Source: SIG565 sp045594065 (GTDB lineage: Bacteria; Bacillota; Clostridia; Oscillospirales; Acutalibacteraceae). Taken from it: a stretch of 32,421 bases of DNA. This document shows positions 23,754 to 30,850 of the stretch, in pieces. The stretch is taken from NCBI GenBank assembly GCA_045594065.1, contig JAZNXU010000047.1, forward strand, positions 1 through 32,421. Direction: 5' to 3'. Numbering within the stretch: position 1 is the stretch's first letter; each line of letters opens with the position of its first letter. A program made the translations under genes and the position numbers. Under the pieces are notes generated by a model. That model was given only the letters and a program-made list of their open reading frames with translations, made no database searches and was not told where the DNA came from.

Positions 23754-25175
23754 TTATTCCTTTCCGTTCCAGCAATATGTGCATAAATTTTCGGGGTCAA
23801 TTCCTATAGCGTTTATAACGCCCTCAAGAGATTGAAACTCTAGCGATGCAAAGTGAAGCTTTTCACATATAGCCTTTCTTAAATTTTTTCCGCGCTCGGT
23901 TTTAGAATCGCTGTATTCCTCAATGTAATTAAAGCCCTCTTCTCCCTCAAGCTCTAAAATAACTCTTCTTGCAATAAGCTCAAGGTCGTCTGTTGCGCGG
24001 GAGAAGTTTAAATATTTACAGCCATACATAATCGGCGGACAGGCAGAGCGCATATGAACGCTCTTTGCGCCGTTATTATAAAGAAAATCCACCGTTTCGC
24101 GAAGCTGTGTTCCCCGAACTATCGAATCATCAACAAAAAGCAAGTCTTTATTTTCAATAAGCTCGTGAACGGGTATCTGCTTCATTTTAGCAACCTTTCG
24201 GCGCTCGTTCTGGTGTGTAGGGGTGAAGCTACGCGCCCAAGTTGGCGTGTATTTTATAAAGGCACGGGCAAAGGGAATTCCCGCCTCGTTAGAATAGCCA
24301 ATTGCGTGGGGTGTGCCCGAATCGGGAACACCTACAATGTAATCTATCGGCGCATCAAAGCCTGACTCTCGGTCGTTTTTAGCCAAAACCTGTCCGTTCT
24401 TATATCTCATTACCTCAACATTCATTCCCTCATAGGTAGAGGTAGGATATCCGTAATAACTCCAAAGAAATGAGCAGATTTTCATCCTTTTATTAGGTTT
24501 TTTAAGCACCGTCATACCGTCGGTTTCAAGCTTTACTATCTCTCCCGGACCTAATTCTCTGACATCACTGTAGCCGAGCTTTTTATAGGCAAAAGCCTCG
24601 AATGATACGCAATATCCCGCATCATTTTTACCAACACTTACAGGAATTCTGCCAACCTTGTCACGCGCGGCGATAATTGTACCGTCATTACGCAAAATAA
24701 GAATAGAAGCGGTACCGTCAATAACCTCCTGCGCAAAGGCGATACCCTCGGCAAAATCGTTTTTCTGATTTATGAGTGCCGCCACGATCTCGGTTGAATT
24801 TACAAGACCGCCTGACATTGAAGTGAAGTGTCCGCCTTTTCCAAGATAGTTCTTTACAATTTCTGCCGAGTTATTAATAAGCCCTGTGACGCAGATAGCG
24901 TAAACACCGTTTGTTGAATGAATAAGCAGAGGCTGTGGGTCGTAATCGCTAATACAGCCGATTGCCGAGGTGCCCTGCATTTCGTCGAACACATCTTCAA
25001 ACTTTGTTCTGAACGGTGAATTCTGAATATTATGTATTTCACGCTGCAGACCAAGCGTTTTATCATACGCCGCCATTCCTCCGCGGCGTGTTCCTAAATG
25101 CGAATGATAGTCGGTACCGAAAAACACATCGGAAATTGCATCCTCGGTGCTGACTACTCCAAAAAATCCGCCCAT
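23754..25175 (-). CDS. purF: Amidophosphoribosyltransferase variant lacking the nucleophile cysteine
   Basis: 473 residues; the first enzyme of purine synthesis, forming phosphoribosylamine from PRPP. The C-terminal half is normal: GVPDSGTPHAIGY (282-294), the PRPP loop LLFVDDSIVRGTQ (345-357), and four cysteines fitting the [4Fe-4S] ligands of the Bacillus enzyme (C234, C386, C465, C468). The N-terminal glutaminase half is odd: the chain begins MGGFFGVV where Cys should be the first residue after processing, the HRGQE motif reads RRGGM, and the oxyanion Asn of GNL reads TGLINN. An in-frame TAA two codons before the ATG (GGAG upstream) excludes a longer start. I infer ammonia-driven activity, an outside amide donor, or a second purF elsewhere. 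Confidence 0.88.
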   Translation of the reverse strand: MGGFFGVVSTEDAISDVFFGTDYHSHLGTRRGGMAAYDKTLGLQREIHNIQNSPFRTKFEDVFDEMQGTSAIGCISDYDPQPLLIHSTNGVYAICVTGLINNSAEIVKNYLGKGGHFTSMSGGLVNSTEIVAALINQKNDFAEGIAFAQEVIDGTASILILRNDGTIIAARDKVGRIPVSVGKNDAGYCVSFEAFAYKKLGYSDVRELGPGEIVKLETDGMTVLKKPNKRMKICSFLWSYYGYPTSTYEGMNVEVMRYKNGQVLAKNDRESGFDAPIDYIVGVPDSGTPHAIGYSNEAGIPFARAFIKYTPTWARSFTPTHQNERRKVAKMKQIPVHELIENKDLLFVDDSIVRGTQLRETVDFLYNNGAKSVHMRSACPPIMYGCKYLNFSRATDDLELIARRVILELEGEEGFNYIEEYSDSKTERGKNLRKAICEKLHFASLEFQSLEGVINAIGIDPENLCTYCWNGKE

Positions 25176-25200
25176 ATTTTACTCCTTATAAAATTCGTAT

Positions 25201-25230
25201 AGTGTGACAGGGAAATTCCCTGCCACACTT
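25201..25230 (-). other. Intercistronic hairpin between purC and purF
   Basis: Arms AGTGTGACAGGGAA (25201-25214) and TTCCCTGCCACACT (25216-25229) form a 14-bp RNA stem with one G-U pair on the minus strand. It is followed by ATACGAATTTTA, which is too weak a T-run for a standard terminator. It lies 25 bases before the purF start and after purC, so it may protect or trim the mRNA, or partly lower expression of the genes after purC. Confidence 0.6.
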
Positions 25231-25247
25231 TGCTGGTATGTGTTAAA

Positions 25248-25934
25248 TTATGCAAAGAAAAGCTTTGAAAGGGTCATCGGGTCGATGTACTCGCCGTTTT
25301 TGTAAACGCGCATATTACCCGATGCGATTTCGTCTATGAGCATTACGCTACCGTCGGCATCATAGCCGAACTCAAATTTAATATCGTAAAGGTCGAGTCC
25401 CTTTTCCTTTAAATCATCAGCAACGATTTTGGTTATCTGCTGTGTCATAACCTTAACATCGTCATACTGCTTAGCAGTCATAACGCCTAAATCTACAAGA
25501 CCGTCCTTAGTTACGAGCGGGTCGCCCTTTTCATCGTTTTTGAATGTGGTTTCAACATAAGCGGGAAGATCAGCGCCCTCTTCAATATAATCGCTGTAGC
25601 GGCGGAAGAAACTGCCCACTGCCTTATAGCGACAGATAACCTCAAGACCCTTGCCGAAAACCTTTGCAGGAAGAACTTCCATAGTAGTGTCTTCAAGGCT
25701 TGCGTTTACATAATGTGTTTTAATGCCCGCAGCATTAACCTTTTCGAAGAAGTAAATTGACATTCTCAGGTTTACATCGCCTACACCGTCGATAGTAAGA
25801 CCTACAGAGTTTTCGCCCGGATCGAACACACCGTCTTTACCGGTGCAATCATCCTTAAACTTTAAAAGATAATTTCCGTTATCGAGTGCAAAAACATCCT
25901 TAGTTTTGCCTTTGTACACAAGTTTCTTTTCCAT
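25248..25934 (-). CDS. purC: SAICAR synthetase
   Basis: 228 residues; couples aspartate to CAIR with ATP (step 7). The N-terminal YKGKTKDVFALDNGNYLLKF, then SASTGDG-like DDCTGKDGVFDPG, the RYKAVGSFFRRY segment, and DIKFEFGYDADGSVMLIDE with EIASGNMR are the expected order. The start ATG 25934 has GGGAGA upstream and lies 30 bases after purE. The 72-base gap to purF is the largest inside the operon and holds a hairpin. Confidence 0.95.
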   Translation of the reverse strand: MEKKLVYKGKTKDVFALDNGNYLLKFKDDCTGKDGVFDPGENSVGLTIDGVGDVNLRMSIYFFEKVNAAGIKTHYVNASLEDTTMEVLPAKVFGKGLEVICRYKAVGSFFRRYSDYIEEGADLPAYVETTFKNDEKGDPLVTKDGLVDLGVMTAKQYDDVKVMTQQITKIVADDLKEKGLDLYDIKFEFGYDADGSVMLIDEIASGNMRVYKNGEYIDPMTLSKLFFA

Positions 25935-25964
25935 TTTTCATTTCTCCCTTTATGTAAAGTTTAT

Positions 25965-26462
25965 TTATAGATTTTTTAAAGAGTCGAGCACCTTGGCGTT
26001 CTTTTCAAGAACTATCTCAGCATCGGCCTTGCGCTTATTATCAAGCTTGTCCGCTAATTCCTTATCGCCCACAGCAATTATCTGCATAGCGAGCAGTGCC
26101 GCATTTGCCGCGCCGTTTATGGCAACGGTTGCAACGGGAATGCCCGTAGGCATTTGAACGGTAGAAAGCAGAGCATCAAGCCCGTCCATCATTCCGCCCT
26201 TGCAGGGAATGCCGATTACGGGAAGTGTTGTGTTAGCCGCAATAGCTCCGGCTAAGTGAGCTGCCATACCTGCGGCGCAAATTATTGCGCCAAAACCGTT
26301 TTCTCTTGCGCTCACGGCAAAATCTCGAGCTTCAACAGGCGTGCGATGCGCTGAATAGATGTGAATTTCATAAGGCACTTCAAAATTTTCCAACATATCG
26401 GTAGCTTTTTTAACGATAGGTAAATCGCTGTCGCTACCCATAATAATGCCAACTTTTTTCAT
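25965..26462 (-). CDS. purE: N5-carboxyaminoimidazole ribonucleotide mutase
   Basis: 165 residues; first gene of the operon. It forms CAIR (step 6). MGSDSDLP (8-15), the SAHRTP motif, the AGMAAHLAG loop and the long GIPVATVAINGAANAALLA helix are clear. The His in AAHL suggests class I, which takes N5-CAIR from PurK; purK is not in this operon. The frame is open up to 26618 but that part is the riboswitch leader; AGGAGG (26474-26469) six bases ahead fixes ATG 26462. A terminator-controlled leader precedes it. Confidence 0.95.
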   Translation of the reverse strand: MKKVGIIMGSDSDLPIVKKATDMLENFEVPYEIHIYSAHRTPVEARDFAVSARENGFGAIICAAGMAAHLAGAIAANTTLPVIGIPCKGGMMDGLDALLSTVQMPTGIPVATVAINGAANAALLAMQIIAVGDKELADKLDNKRKADAEIVLEKNAKVLDSLKNL

Positions 26463-26476
26463 ATATAACCTCCTGA

Positions 26477-26519
26477 AAACTAAAAATGAGCGCACTCGAC
26501 TACCCTTAGTCAAATGCGC
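26477..26519 (-). terminator. Riboswitch-controlled terminator before purE
   Basis: A 13-bp stem with two G-U pairs, plus-strand arms 26490-26502 and 26507-26519, loop AGGG on the RNA, followed on the minus strand by TCATTTTTAGTTTTC. The first arm begins with the GCGC that ends the CUGGGCGC element of the aptamer, so ligand binding and the terminator compete for the same bases. This gives an ON switch by antitermination. Confidence 0.85.
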
Positions 26520-26608
26520 CCAGACGGTCGGCAAAAAGCAGTTTAAAAACTGCGCGGCGCCCTTTACTCCTCTGTGGTTAATTCCACTGCTTCCGTCAGT
26601 CGTAAAAA
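26515..26608 (-). ncRNA. ZTP (pfl) riboswitch aptamer
   Basis: The purE leader fits the pfl consensus. P1 pairs UUUAC (26606-26602) with GUAAA (26567-26563), enclosing the GACUGACGGAAGCA strand, the P2 stem GUGG/CCAC (26587-26584, 26577-26574) and AGAGGAG. A variable hairpin GCAGUUU/AAACUGC (26538-26553) follows, then the conserved ACCGUCUGGGCG. GACGG (26597-26593) can pair with CCGUC (26527-26523), giving the pseudoknot; canonical RNAs use GGCG with CGCC here, so this pair has covaried. The ligand, ZMP or ZTP, signals a shortage of 10-formyl-tetrahydrofolate, which fits the operon content (purN, purH, glyA, fhs). Not a protein: the open frame across it is chance. Confidence 0.88.
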
Positions 26609-26628
26609 ACGCTTTCAACTACCTGCTT

Positions 26629-26658
26629 ATTATATCACAAAGTATATATTTAAGTCAA
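26629..26658 (-). promoter_or_regulatory. Promoter of the purine operon
   Basis: Minus strand -35 TTGACT (26658-26653), 18-base spacer, -10 TATAAT (26634-26629). The RNA would start near 26622, about 15 bases before the riboswitch P1 stem. This is the only strong promoter between the pyrimidine terminator and purE. Confidence 0.88.
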
Positions 26659-26702
26659 GAAAAACGGCGTAAAAAAGAACTATTTTTTACGCCGTTTTTT
26701 TA
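26656..26702 (-). terminator. Terminator at the end of the pyrimidine operon
   Basis: Perfect 16-bp stem AAAACGGCGTAAAAAA (26661-26676) with its complement at 26683-26698, loop GAACTA, flanked by A-run and T-run so it works both ways. It lies 24 bases after the pyrB stop and directly before the -35 of the purine promoter, insulating the two operons. Confidence 0.92.
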
Positions 26703-26725
26703 TTCATTTTGCCTTGTGATTTTGT

Positions 26726-27814
26726 TTATTTTGCCTTAGTTTCACAGTAAATGCAACGGCAGATTTTTTTCTGCTCATCGGTCACCCTGAAAATATGCTC
26801 AATCTCCTGCTCCACACTTGTGATACAGCGCGGATTTTTGCACTCGATTTTGCTTCTTATGAGTGCGCCCGTATCAGCAAACTCGGTATGGGTTTTATCC
26901 GAAGCGCTGTCAAGCAGCTTTAAAATTAATGCCATACGCATATATTTACCGTTCAGCGCCTGAGTAAAGTAGCACGCACGCGGGTCGGAATCAATCTTAA
27001 CACTGATTTCATTTACTCGCGGAAGCGGGTGAAGAATGCTTAAATCGCTCTTAGCGTTTTCAAGCTTATCAGGAACTAAGATATAGCTGTCTTTTAAGCG
27101 CAGATAGTCTTCCTCGTTGAAGAAACGCTCTCTTTGAACACGGGTCATATAAAGCACATCAAGCTCGGGCATAACCGACTCTAAATCGTTGGTTTCAACA
27201 TACTCCATACCCTTTTTATCAAGCACATCGGTCTTAATGTAGCTTGGTAGCTTTAATTCATCGGGAGAAACGAGTATAACCTTAATTCCACTGTAACGAG
27301 AAAGGGCAGTTATTAGCGAATGCACCGTTCTGCCGAACTTAAGGTCGCCGCAAAAGCCAACGGTAATGTCAGACAGCCTGCCCTTTTCGCGATAAATTGT
27401 AAGCAAATCGGCAAGGGTCTGGGTGGGGTGATTATGTCCACCGTCACCCGCATTTATTACGGGAACTGTTGCATTCATTGCCGCTACGAGCGGTGCGCCC
27501 TCTTTAGGGTGACGCATTGCAATAATATCGGCATAACAGCTGATAATTTTTGCTGTATCGGCAACGCTTTCTCCCTTTGCCGCCGAAGAAGAGCCTGCCT
27601 CGCTAAAGCCTAAAACGCTGCCGCCGAGCTCTAGCATTGCGGCTTCAAAGCTTAAGCGTGTACGGGTTGAGGGCTCGAAAAAAAGTGTTGCTATTTTCTT
27701 GCCGCGGCAAGCCTCATTATATTTTGCGGGGTTTTCGATAATATCCATAGCAGTAGCTATAAGCTCATCAAGCTCCTGCACAGAAAAATCTAAAATATCA
27801 ATTAAGCTACGCAT
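26726..27814 (-). CDS. pyrB: Aspartate carbamoyltransferase with PyrI-like zinc domain
   Basis: 362 residues; makes carbamoyl-aspartate from carbamoyl phosphate and aspartate. The catalytic chain (about 1-305) has the carbamoyl phosphate motif STRTR (49-53), GGHNHPTQTLADLL (125-138) and HPLPRVNE (262-269). It is longer than the usual ~310: residues 318-362 carry C325-x4-C330 and C354-x2-C357 with CKNPRC and CIYC, the same spacing as the zinc domain of the regulatory chain PyrI (CKNPNC, CKYC). The nucleotide-binding allosteric domain of PyrI is absent. In enterobacteria the zinc domain makes the contact between catalytic and regulatory chains, so here it may join catalytic trimers. Start ATG 27814 follows AAAGGA. 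Last gene of the operon. Confidence 0.95.
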   Translation of the reverse strand: MRSLIDILDFSVQELDELIATAMDIIENPAKYNEACRGKKIATLFFEPSTRTRLSFEAAMLELGGSVLGFSEAGSSSAAKGESVADTAKIISCYADIIAMRHPKEGAPLVAAMNATVPVINAGDGGHNHPTQTLADLLTIYREKGRLSDITVGFCGDLKFGRTVHSLITALSRYSGIKVILVSPDELKLPSYIKTDVLDKKGMEYVETNDLESVMPELDVLYMTRVQRERFFNEEDYLRLKDSYILVPDKLENAKSDLSILHPLPRVNEISVKIDSDPRACYFTQALNGKYMRMALILKLLDSASDKTHTEFADTGALIRSKIECKNPRCITSVEQEIEHIFRVTDEQKKICRCIYCETKAK

Positions 27815-27840
27815 TTTTATAGTCCTTTCACAAAACGGGG

Positions 27841-28497
27841 CTACGCCTTTGCGCCGTTAACCTCTAAATACTTCTTGATGCGCTCAACATTCTCGCGGTT
27901 TTTCTCGTCTTCCTCTAAATACTCGATGATGTCGTAAACATCAACTACCGAGTATACGGGGAAGCCAAATTCTTCGCCTACCTCTGCCATAGCAGATTTT
28001 TCGGTTTTACCCTTTTCCTTGCGGTCTACCATAACGAATGTTGCCGCTACCTTGGTGTCCTTTAAGCAAGAGAGAATTTCCATACTCTCGCGAATGGCGG
28101 TGCCAGCGGTGATTACATCTTCAACAATAACTATTTCCTCGCCGGCTTCGGGCTTGTAGCCTACAAAAACGCCACCCTCGCCGTGGTCCTTTTCCTCTTT
28201 GCGGTTAAAGAAGAAAGGAACATCAAGTCCGTTTTCGCTAAGCGCACAAGCAACCGATACTGCAATCGGAATACCTTTATAGGCAGGTCCGTAAAGTACA
28301 GTTCTGCGGTTGCCTACCTTTTCAGAATAAGCCTTGGCATAGAACTGACCTAATTTTCTTATCTGGTCGCCTGTTTTGATATCGCCTGCATTGATAAAAT
28401 ACGGAATTTTTCTGCCTGATTTGGCTGTGAAATCACCGAATTTAAGAACGCCTGCGCCCTCTAAAAACTGTATAAATTCTCTTTTGTAGCCTTCCAT
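27841..28497 (-). CDS. pyrE: Orotate phosphoribosyltransferase
   Basis: 218 residues; joins orotate to PRPP giving OMP. The PRPP loop is IVIVEDVITAGTA (122-134), and the flexible catalytic loop is at 98-110 (NRKEEKDHGEGG) with the Lys residues and the HGEGG ending. The N-terminal FTAKSGRKIPYFINAG binds orotate. Start ATG 28497 has AAGGAG, which overlaps the pyrF stop region; it lies 26 bases before pyrB. Confidence 0.96.
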   Translation of the reverse strand: MEGYKREFIQFLEGAGVLKFGDFTAKSGRKIPYFINAGDIKTGDQIRKLGQFYAKAYSEKVGNRRTVLYGPAYKGIPIAVSVACALSENGLDVPFFFNRKEEKDHGEGGVFVGYKPEAGEEIVIVEDVITAGTAIRESMEILSCLKDTKVAATFVMVDRKEKGKTEKSAMAEVGEEFGFPVYSVVDVYDIIEYLEEDEKNRENVERIKKYLEVNGAKA

Positions 28498-28508
28498 TTT
28501 AATTCTCC

Positions 28509-29207
28509 TTAATCAACAAATTCACTAATGCAGCGCTCATATGCTGCTACAGGATCCTCAGCTGCGGTAATCGGTCTGCCAACAACGATATAATCGGAGC
28601 CTATTTTCTTAGCCTGCGCAGGGGTCATAACGCGTTTTTGGTCGCCTATATCGCCATCGGCAAAGCGCACACCCGGAGTAATGGTTAAAAATTCTTTACC
28701 GCACTTTTCGTGAACCTTGCCGGCTTCGAGCGGTGAGCAAACAACGCCGTCAAGACCTGCCTGTTTAGCACAGCCTGCATAATGCATAACAACCTTGTCT
28801 ATAGGCTCCTTAATCAGCAGGTCATTTTCCATACTCTCTTGGTCTGTAGAGGTTAACTGTGTTACAGCTATAAGCAACGGGCGGGTACCGTCCGGACGGG
28901 TTAAGCCCTCAAGAGCCGCCTCCATCATTCTTTTGGTGCCCGATGCGTGCAGGTTAGTAATATCAACATCGAGTTTTGATAATACCGCCATCGACTTTTT
29001 AACGGTATTCGGAATATCGTGAAGCTTTAAATCGAGAAATATTTTATGTCCCCTTGCTTTAATCTGCTTTACAATTTCGGGACCCTCTGCATAGAAAAGC
29101 TCCATACCGATTTTTACAAACGGTTTTCTGCCTGTGAACTTATCTAAAAACGCATAAACCGCCTCGGCACTTGCAAAATCGCAAGCTACAATTACATCCT
29201 TACCCAT
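28509..29207 (-). CDS. pyrF: Orotidine 5'-phosphate decarboxylase
   Basis: 232 residues of the Bacillus-type short enzyme; decarboxylates OMP to UMP. Catalytic Asp59, Lys61 and Asp64 sit in FLDLKLHDIPNTV, with Asp10 in ACDFAS and the phosphate end VGRPITAAEDP. ATG 29207 overlaps the pyrD stop as TAATG, with GAGGAG eight bases ahead. Confidence 0.97.
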   Translation of the reverse strand: MGKDVIVACDFASAEAVYAFLDKFTGRKPFVKIGMELFYAEGPEIVKQIKARGHKIFLDLKLHDIPNTVKKSMAVLSKLDVDITNLHASGTKRMMEAALEGLTRPDGTRPLLIAVTQLTSTDQESMENDLLIKEPIDKVVMHYAGCAKQAGLDGVVCSPLEAGKVHEKCGKEFLTITPGVRFADGDIGDQKRVMTPAQAKKIGSDYIVVGRPITAAEDPVAAYERCISEFVD

Positions 29208-30118
29208 TACTTAACTCCTCCTATAATCTCGCTTAAATTATTTATTCCGTACTTCTCCATAACACGGGGTAAATCCTCAATTATGTTTTTGCAGGCGGTG
29301 GGGTCAACTAAATTCGCCGCACCTATTTCTACTGCAGTAGCACCTGCAAGCATCATTTCAATTACATCTTCAGCGCTGCTTACACCGCCCATTCCGATAA
29401 CGGGAATTTTTACGGCATTTGCTACCTGATAAACCATTCTCACTGCCACAGGGAAGATTGCGGGACCCGAAAATCCGCCCATTTTGTTAGCGATTACAGG
29501 CTTTCTTGTTTTTAAATCAATGCGCATACCGAGCATTGTGTTAATAAGGCTGATGCCGTCAGCGCCCGCCTCTTCGCAGGCTTTGGCAATAGCCACAATG
29601 TCGGTAACATTCGGCGATAGCTTTACAATTACGGGCTTGGTTGTTACCTTTTTAACTGCGCGCACAACCTGTGCTGCGGCCTCGGGTGAAGTTCCAAAGC
29701 TCATTCCGCCGCCGTGAACATTCGGACAGCTCACATTAACCTCAAGCCAACCGACCTGCTGCTGTTTATCAAGCTTTTCGCAGGTGTATGCATAATCTTC
29801 AATTGCAAAGCCGCTTACATTCGCCATAACGGGCTTATTAAAGCACTTTTTTAATTTTGGAAGCTCCTCGCTTATAACCTTTTCAACACCAGGGTTTTGA
29901 AGACCTACGGCATTAATCATACCTGCATAGCATTCGGCAATTCGTGGTGTGGGGTTACCAAAGCGCGGGTCTTTAGTGGTACCCTTAAAAGAAAATGTGC
30001 CAAGCACATTAATATCATAAATATCGGCAAATTCATAGCCGAAGCCAAAGGTGCCGCTGGCGGGGATTACGGGATTATCGAGCTCTATTCCGCATAAATT
30101 TACGCTTAATTTTCCCAT
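29207..30118 (-). CDS. pyrD: Dihydroorotate dehydrogenase, type 1B catalytic subunit
   Basis: 303 residues; oxidises dihydroorotate to orotate with FMN. Type 1 features are visible: FKGTT with Lys45, catalytic Cys131 in NVSCPNVHGGG, and late GMGGVSSAEDVIEMMLAGA. A class 1B enzyme passes electrons to PyrK and NAD+, and pyrK is directly upstream with a 13-base overlap (30106-30118), where the ribosome binding site GGAGGAG is within the end of pyrK. The start MGKLSVNLCGIELDNP is typical. Confidence 0.96.
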   Translation of the reverse strand: MGKLSVNLCGIELDNPVIPASGTFGFGYEFADIYDINVLGTFSFKGTTKDPRFGNPTPRIAECYAGMINAVGLQNPGVEKVISEELPKLKKCFNKPVMANVSGFAIEDYAYTCEKLDKQQQVGWLEVNVSCPNVHGGGMSFGTSPEAAAQVVRAVKKVTTKPVIVKLSPNVTDIVAIAKACEEAGADGISLINTMLGMRIDLKTRKPVIANKMGGFSGPAIFPVAVRMVYQVANAVKIPVIGMGGVSSAEDVIEMMLAGATAVEIGAANLVDPTACKNIIEDLPRVMEKYGINNLSEIIGGVK

Positions 30119-30840
30119 AAAATCTCCTCCTTTTTCATAACGGGTCCCTCTTTGCAGATGCGCTTATAGCCTGTTATTGTTTTGCAGCTACAGCCCATAC
30201 AAGCACCAAAGCCGCAACCCATACGCTCTTCAAAGCTGAGTTCTCCTGAAGTTTTAGCCACCTTATAAATAGCCTTTAGCATAGGCTCGGGTCCGCAGGT
30301 GTAGAAATAAGTATAATCGCTTGGCAGAGCATCGGTTACAAAGCCCTTAACGCCATAAGAGCCATCGGCTGTACAAACGGTTACATCACAGCCTATATCT
30401 TTAAACTCCTGCTCGCAGAAAATTTCGCTTTTAGTATTAAAGCCAAGAATTACAGACACTTTTTTGCCCTGCTTTTTAAGTTTTTTTGCAAGCAAATAAA
30501 GCGGTGGAACACCAACGCCGCCGCCGAGCAGCACGGGGTGTGCGCCTGAATTATCAAGGTTATATCCGTTGCCAAGCCCCGTTAAAATATCAAGCTTTTC
30601 GCCCTTTTTCATTTCGCTCATCTGCTCGGTGCCGTGACCCACAACCTTATAGATAATGGTAACGGTATCGCCCGAGCAATCGTAAACCGAAATGGGACGG
30701 CGCAGATATTTACCCTCAAGCTTAATGTTAATAAACTGTCCCGCCGCAGTAATGGCCGAGGTGTCGCCGCGAAGCGACATCCTTAGCACATTATCGGTTA
30801 ATTTTACATTTTCGGTAATTTCAAAAATTCCTTGCTTCAT
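30106..30840 (-). CDS. pyrK: Dihydroorotate dehydrogenase electron transfer subunit
   Basis: 244 residues from ATG 30840; carries FAD and a [2Fe-2S] cluster that take electrons from PyrD to NAD+. The FAD motif is RRPISVYD (47-54), the nucleotide loop is LLGGGVGVPPLYLLAKKL (104-121), and the cluster is bound by C209-x4-C214-x2-C217-x11-C229. An upstream in-frame ATG at 30861 overlaps carB; AGGAG (30852-30848) just after the carB stop supports 30840. The protein is a paralogue of NfnA in this same window but has the four-Cys ligand set. Confidence 0.95.
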   Translation of the reverse strand: MKQGIFEITENVKLTDNVLRMSLRGDTSAITAAGQFINIKLEGKYLRRPISVYDCSGDTVTIIYKVVGHGTEQMSEMKKGEKLDILTGLGNGYNLDNSGAHPVLLGGGVGVPPLYLLAKKLKKQGKKVSVILGFNTKSEIFCEQEFKDIGCDVTVCTADGSYGVKGFVTDALPSDYTYFYTCGPEPMLKAIYKVAKTSGELSFEERMGCGFGACMGCSCKTITGYKRICKEGPVMKKEEILWEN

Positions 30841-30850
30841 TACCTTTCTC

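Noticed and set aside
25176..25260. A hidden N-terminus with the PurF nucleophile Cys
   Set aside because: An in-frame TAA (25181-25179) lies two codons before the ATG, and the binding site fits the ATG at 25175.
26463..26618. N-terminal extension of PurE by 52 residues
   Set aside because: This frame crosses the riboswitch and its terminator, while AGGAGG sits right before ATG 26462 and the PurE family starts there.
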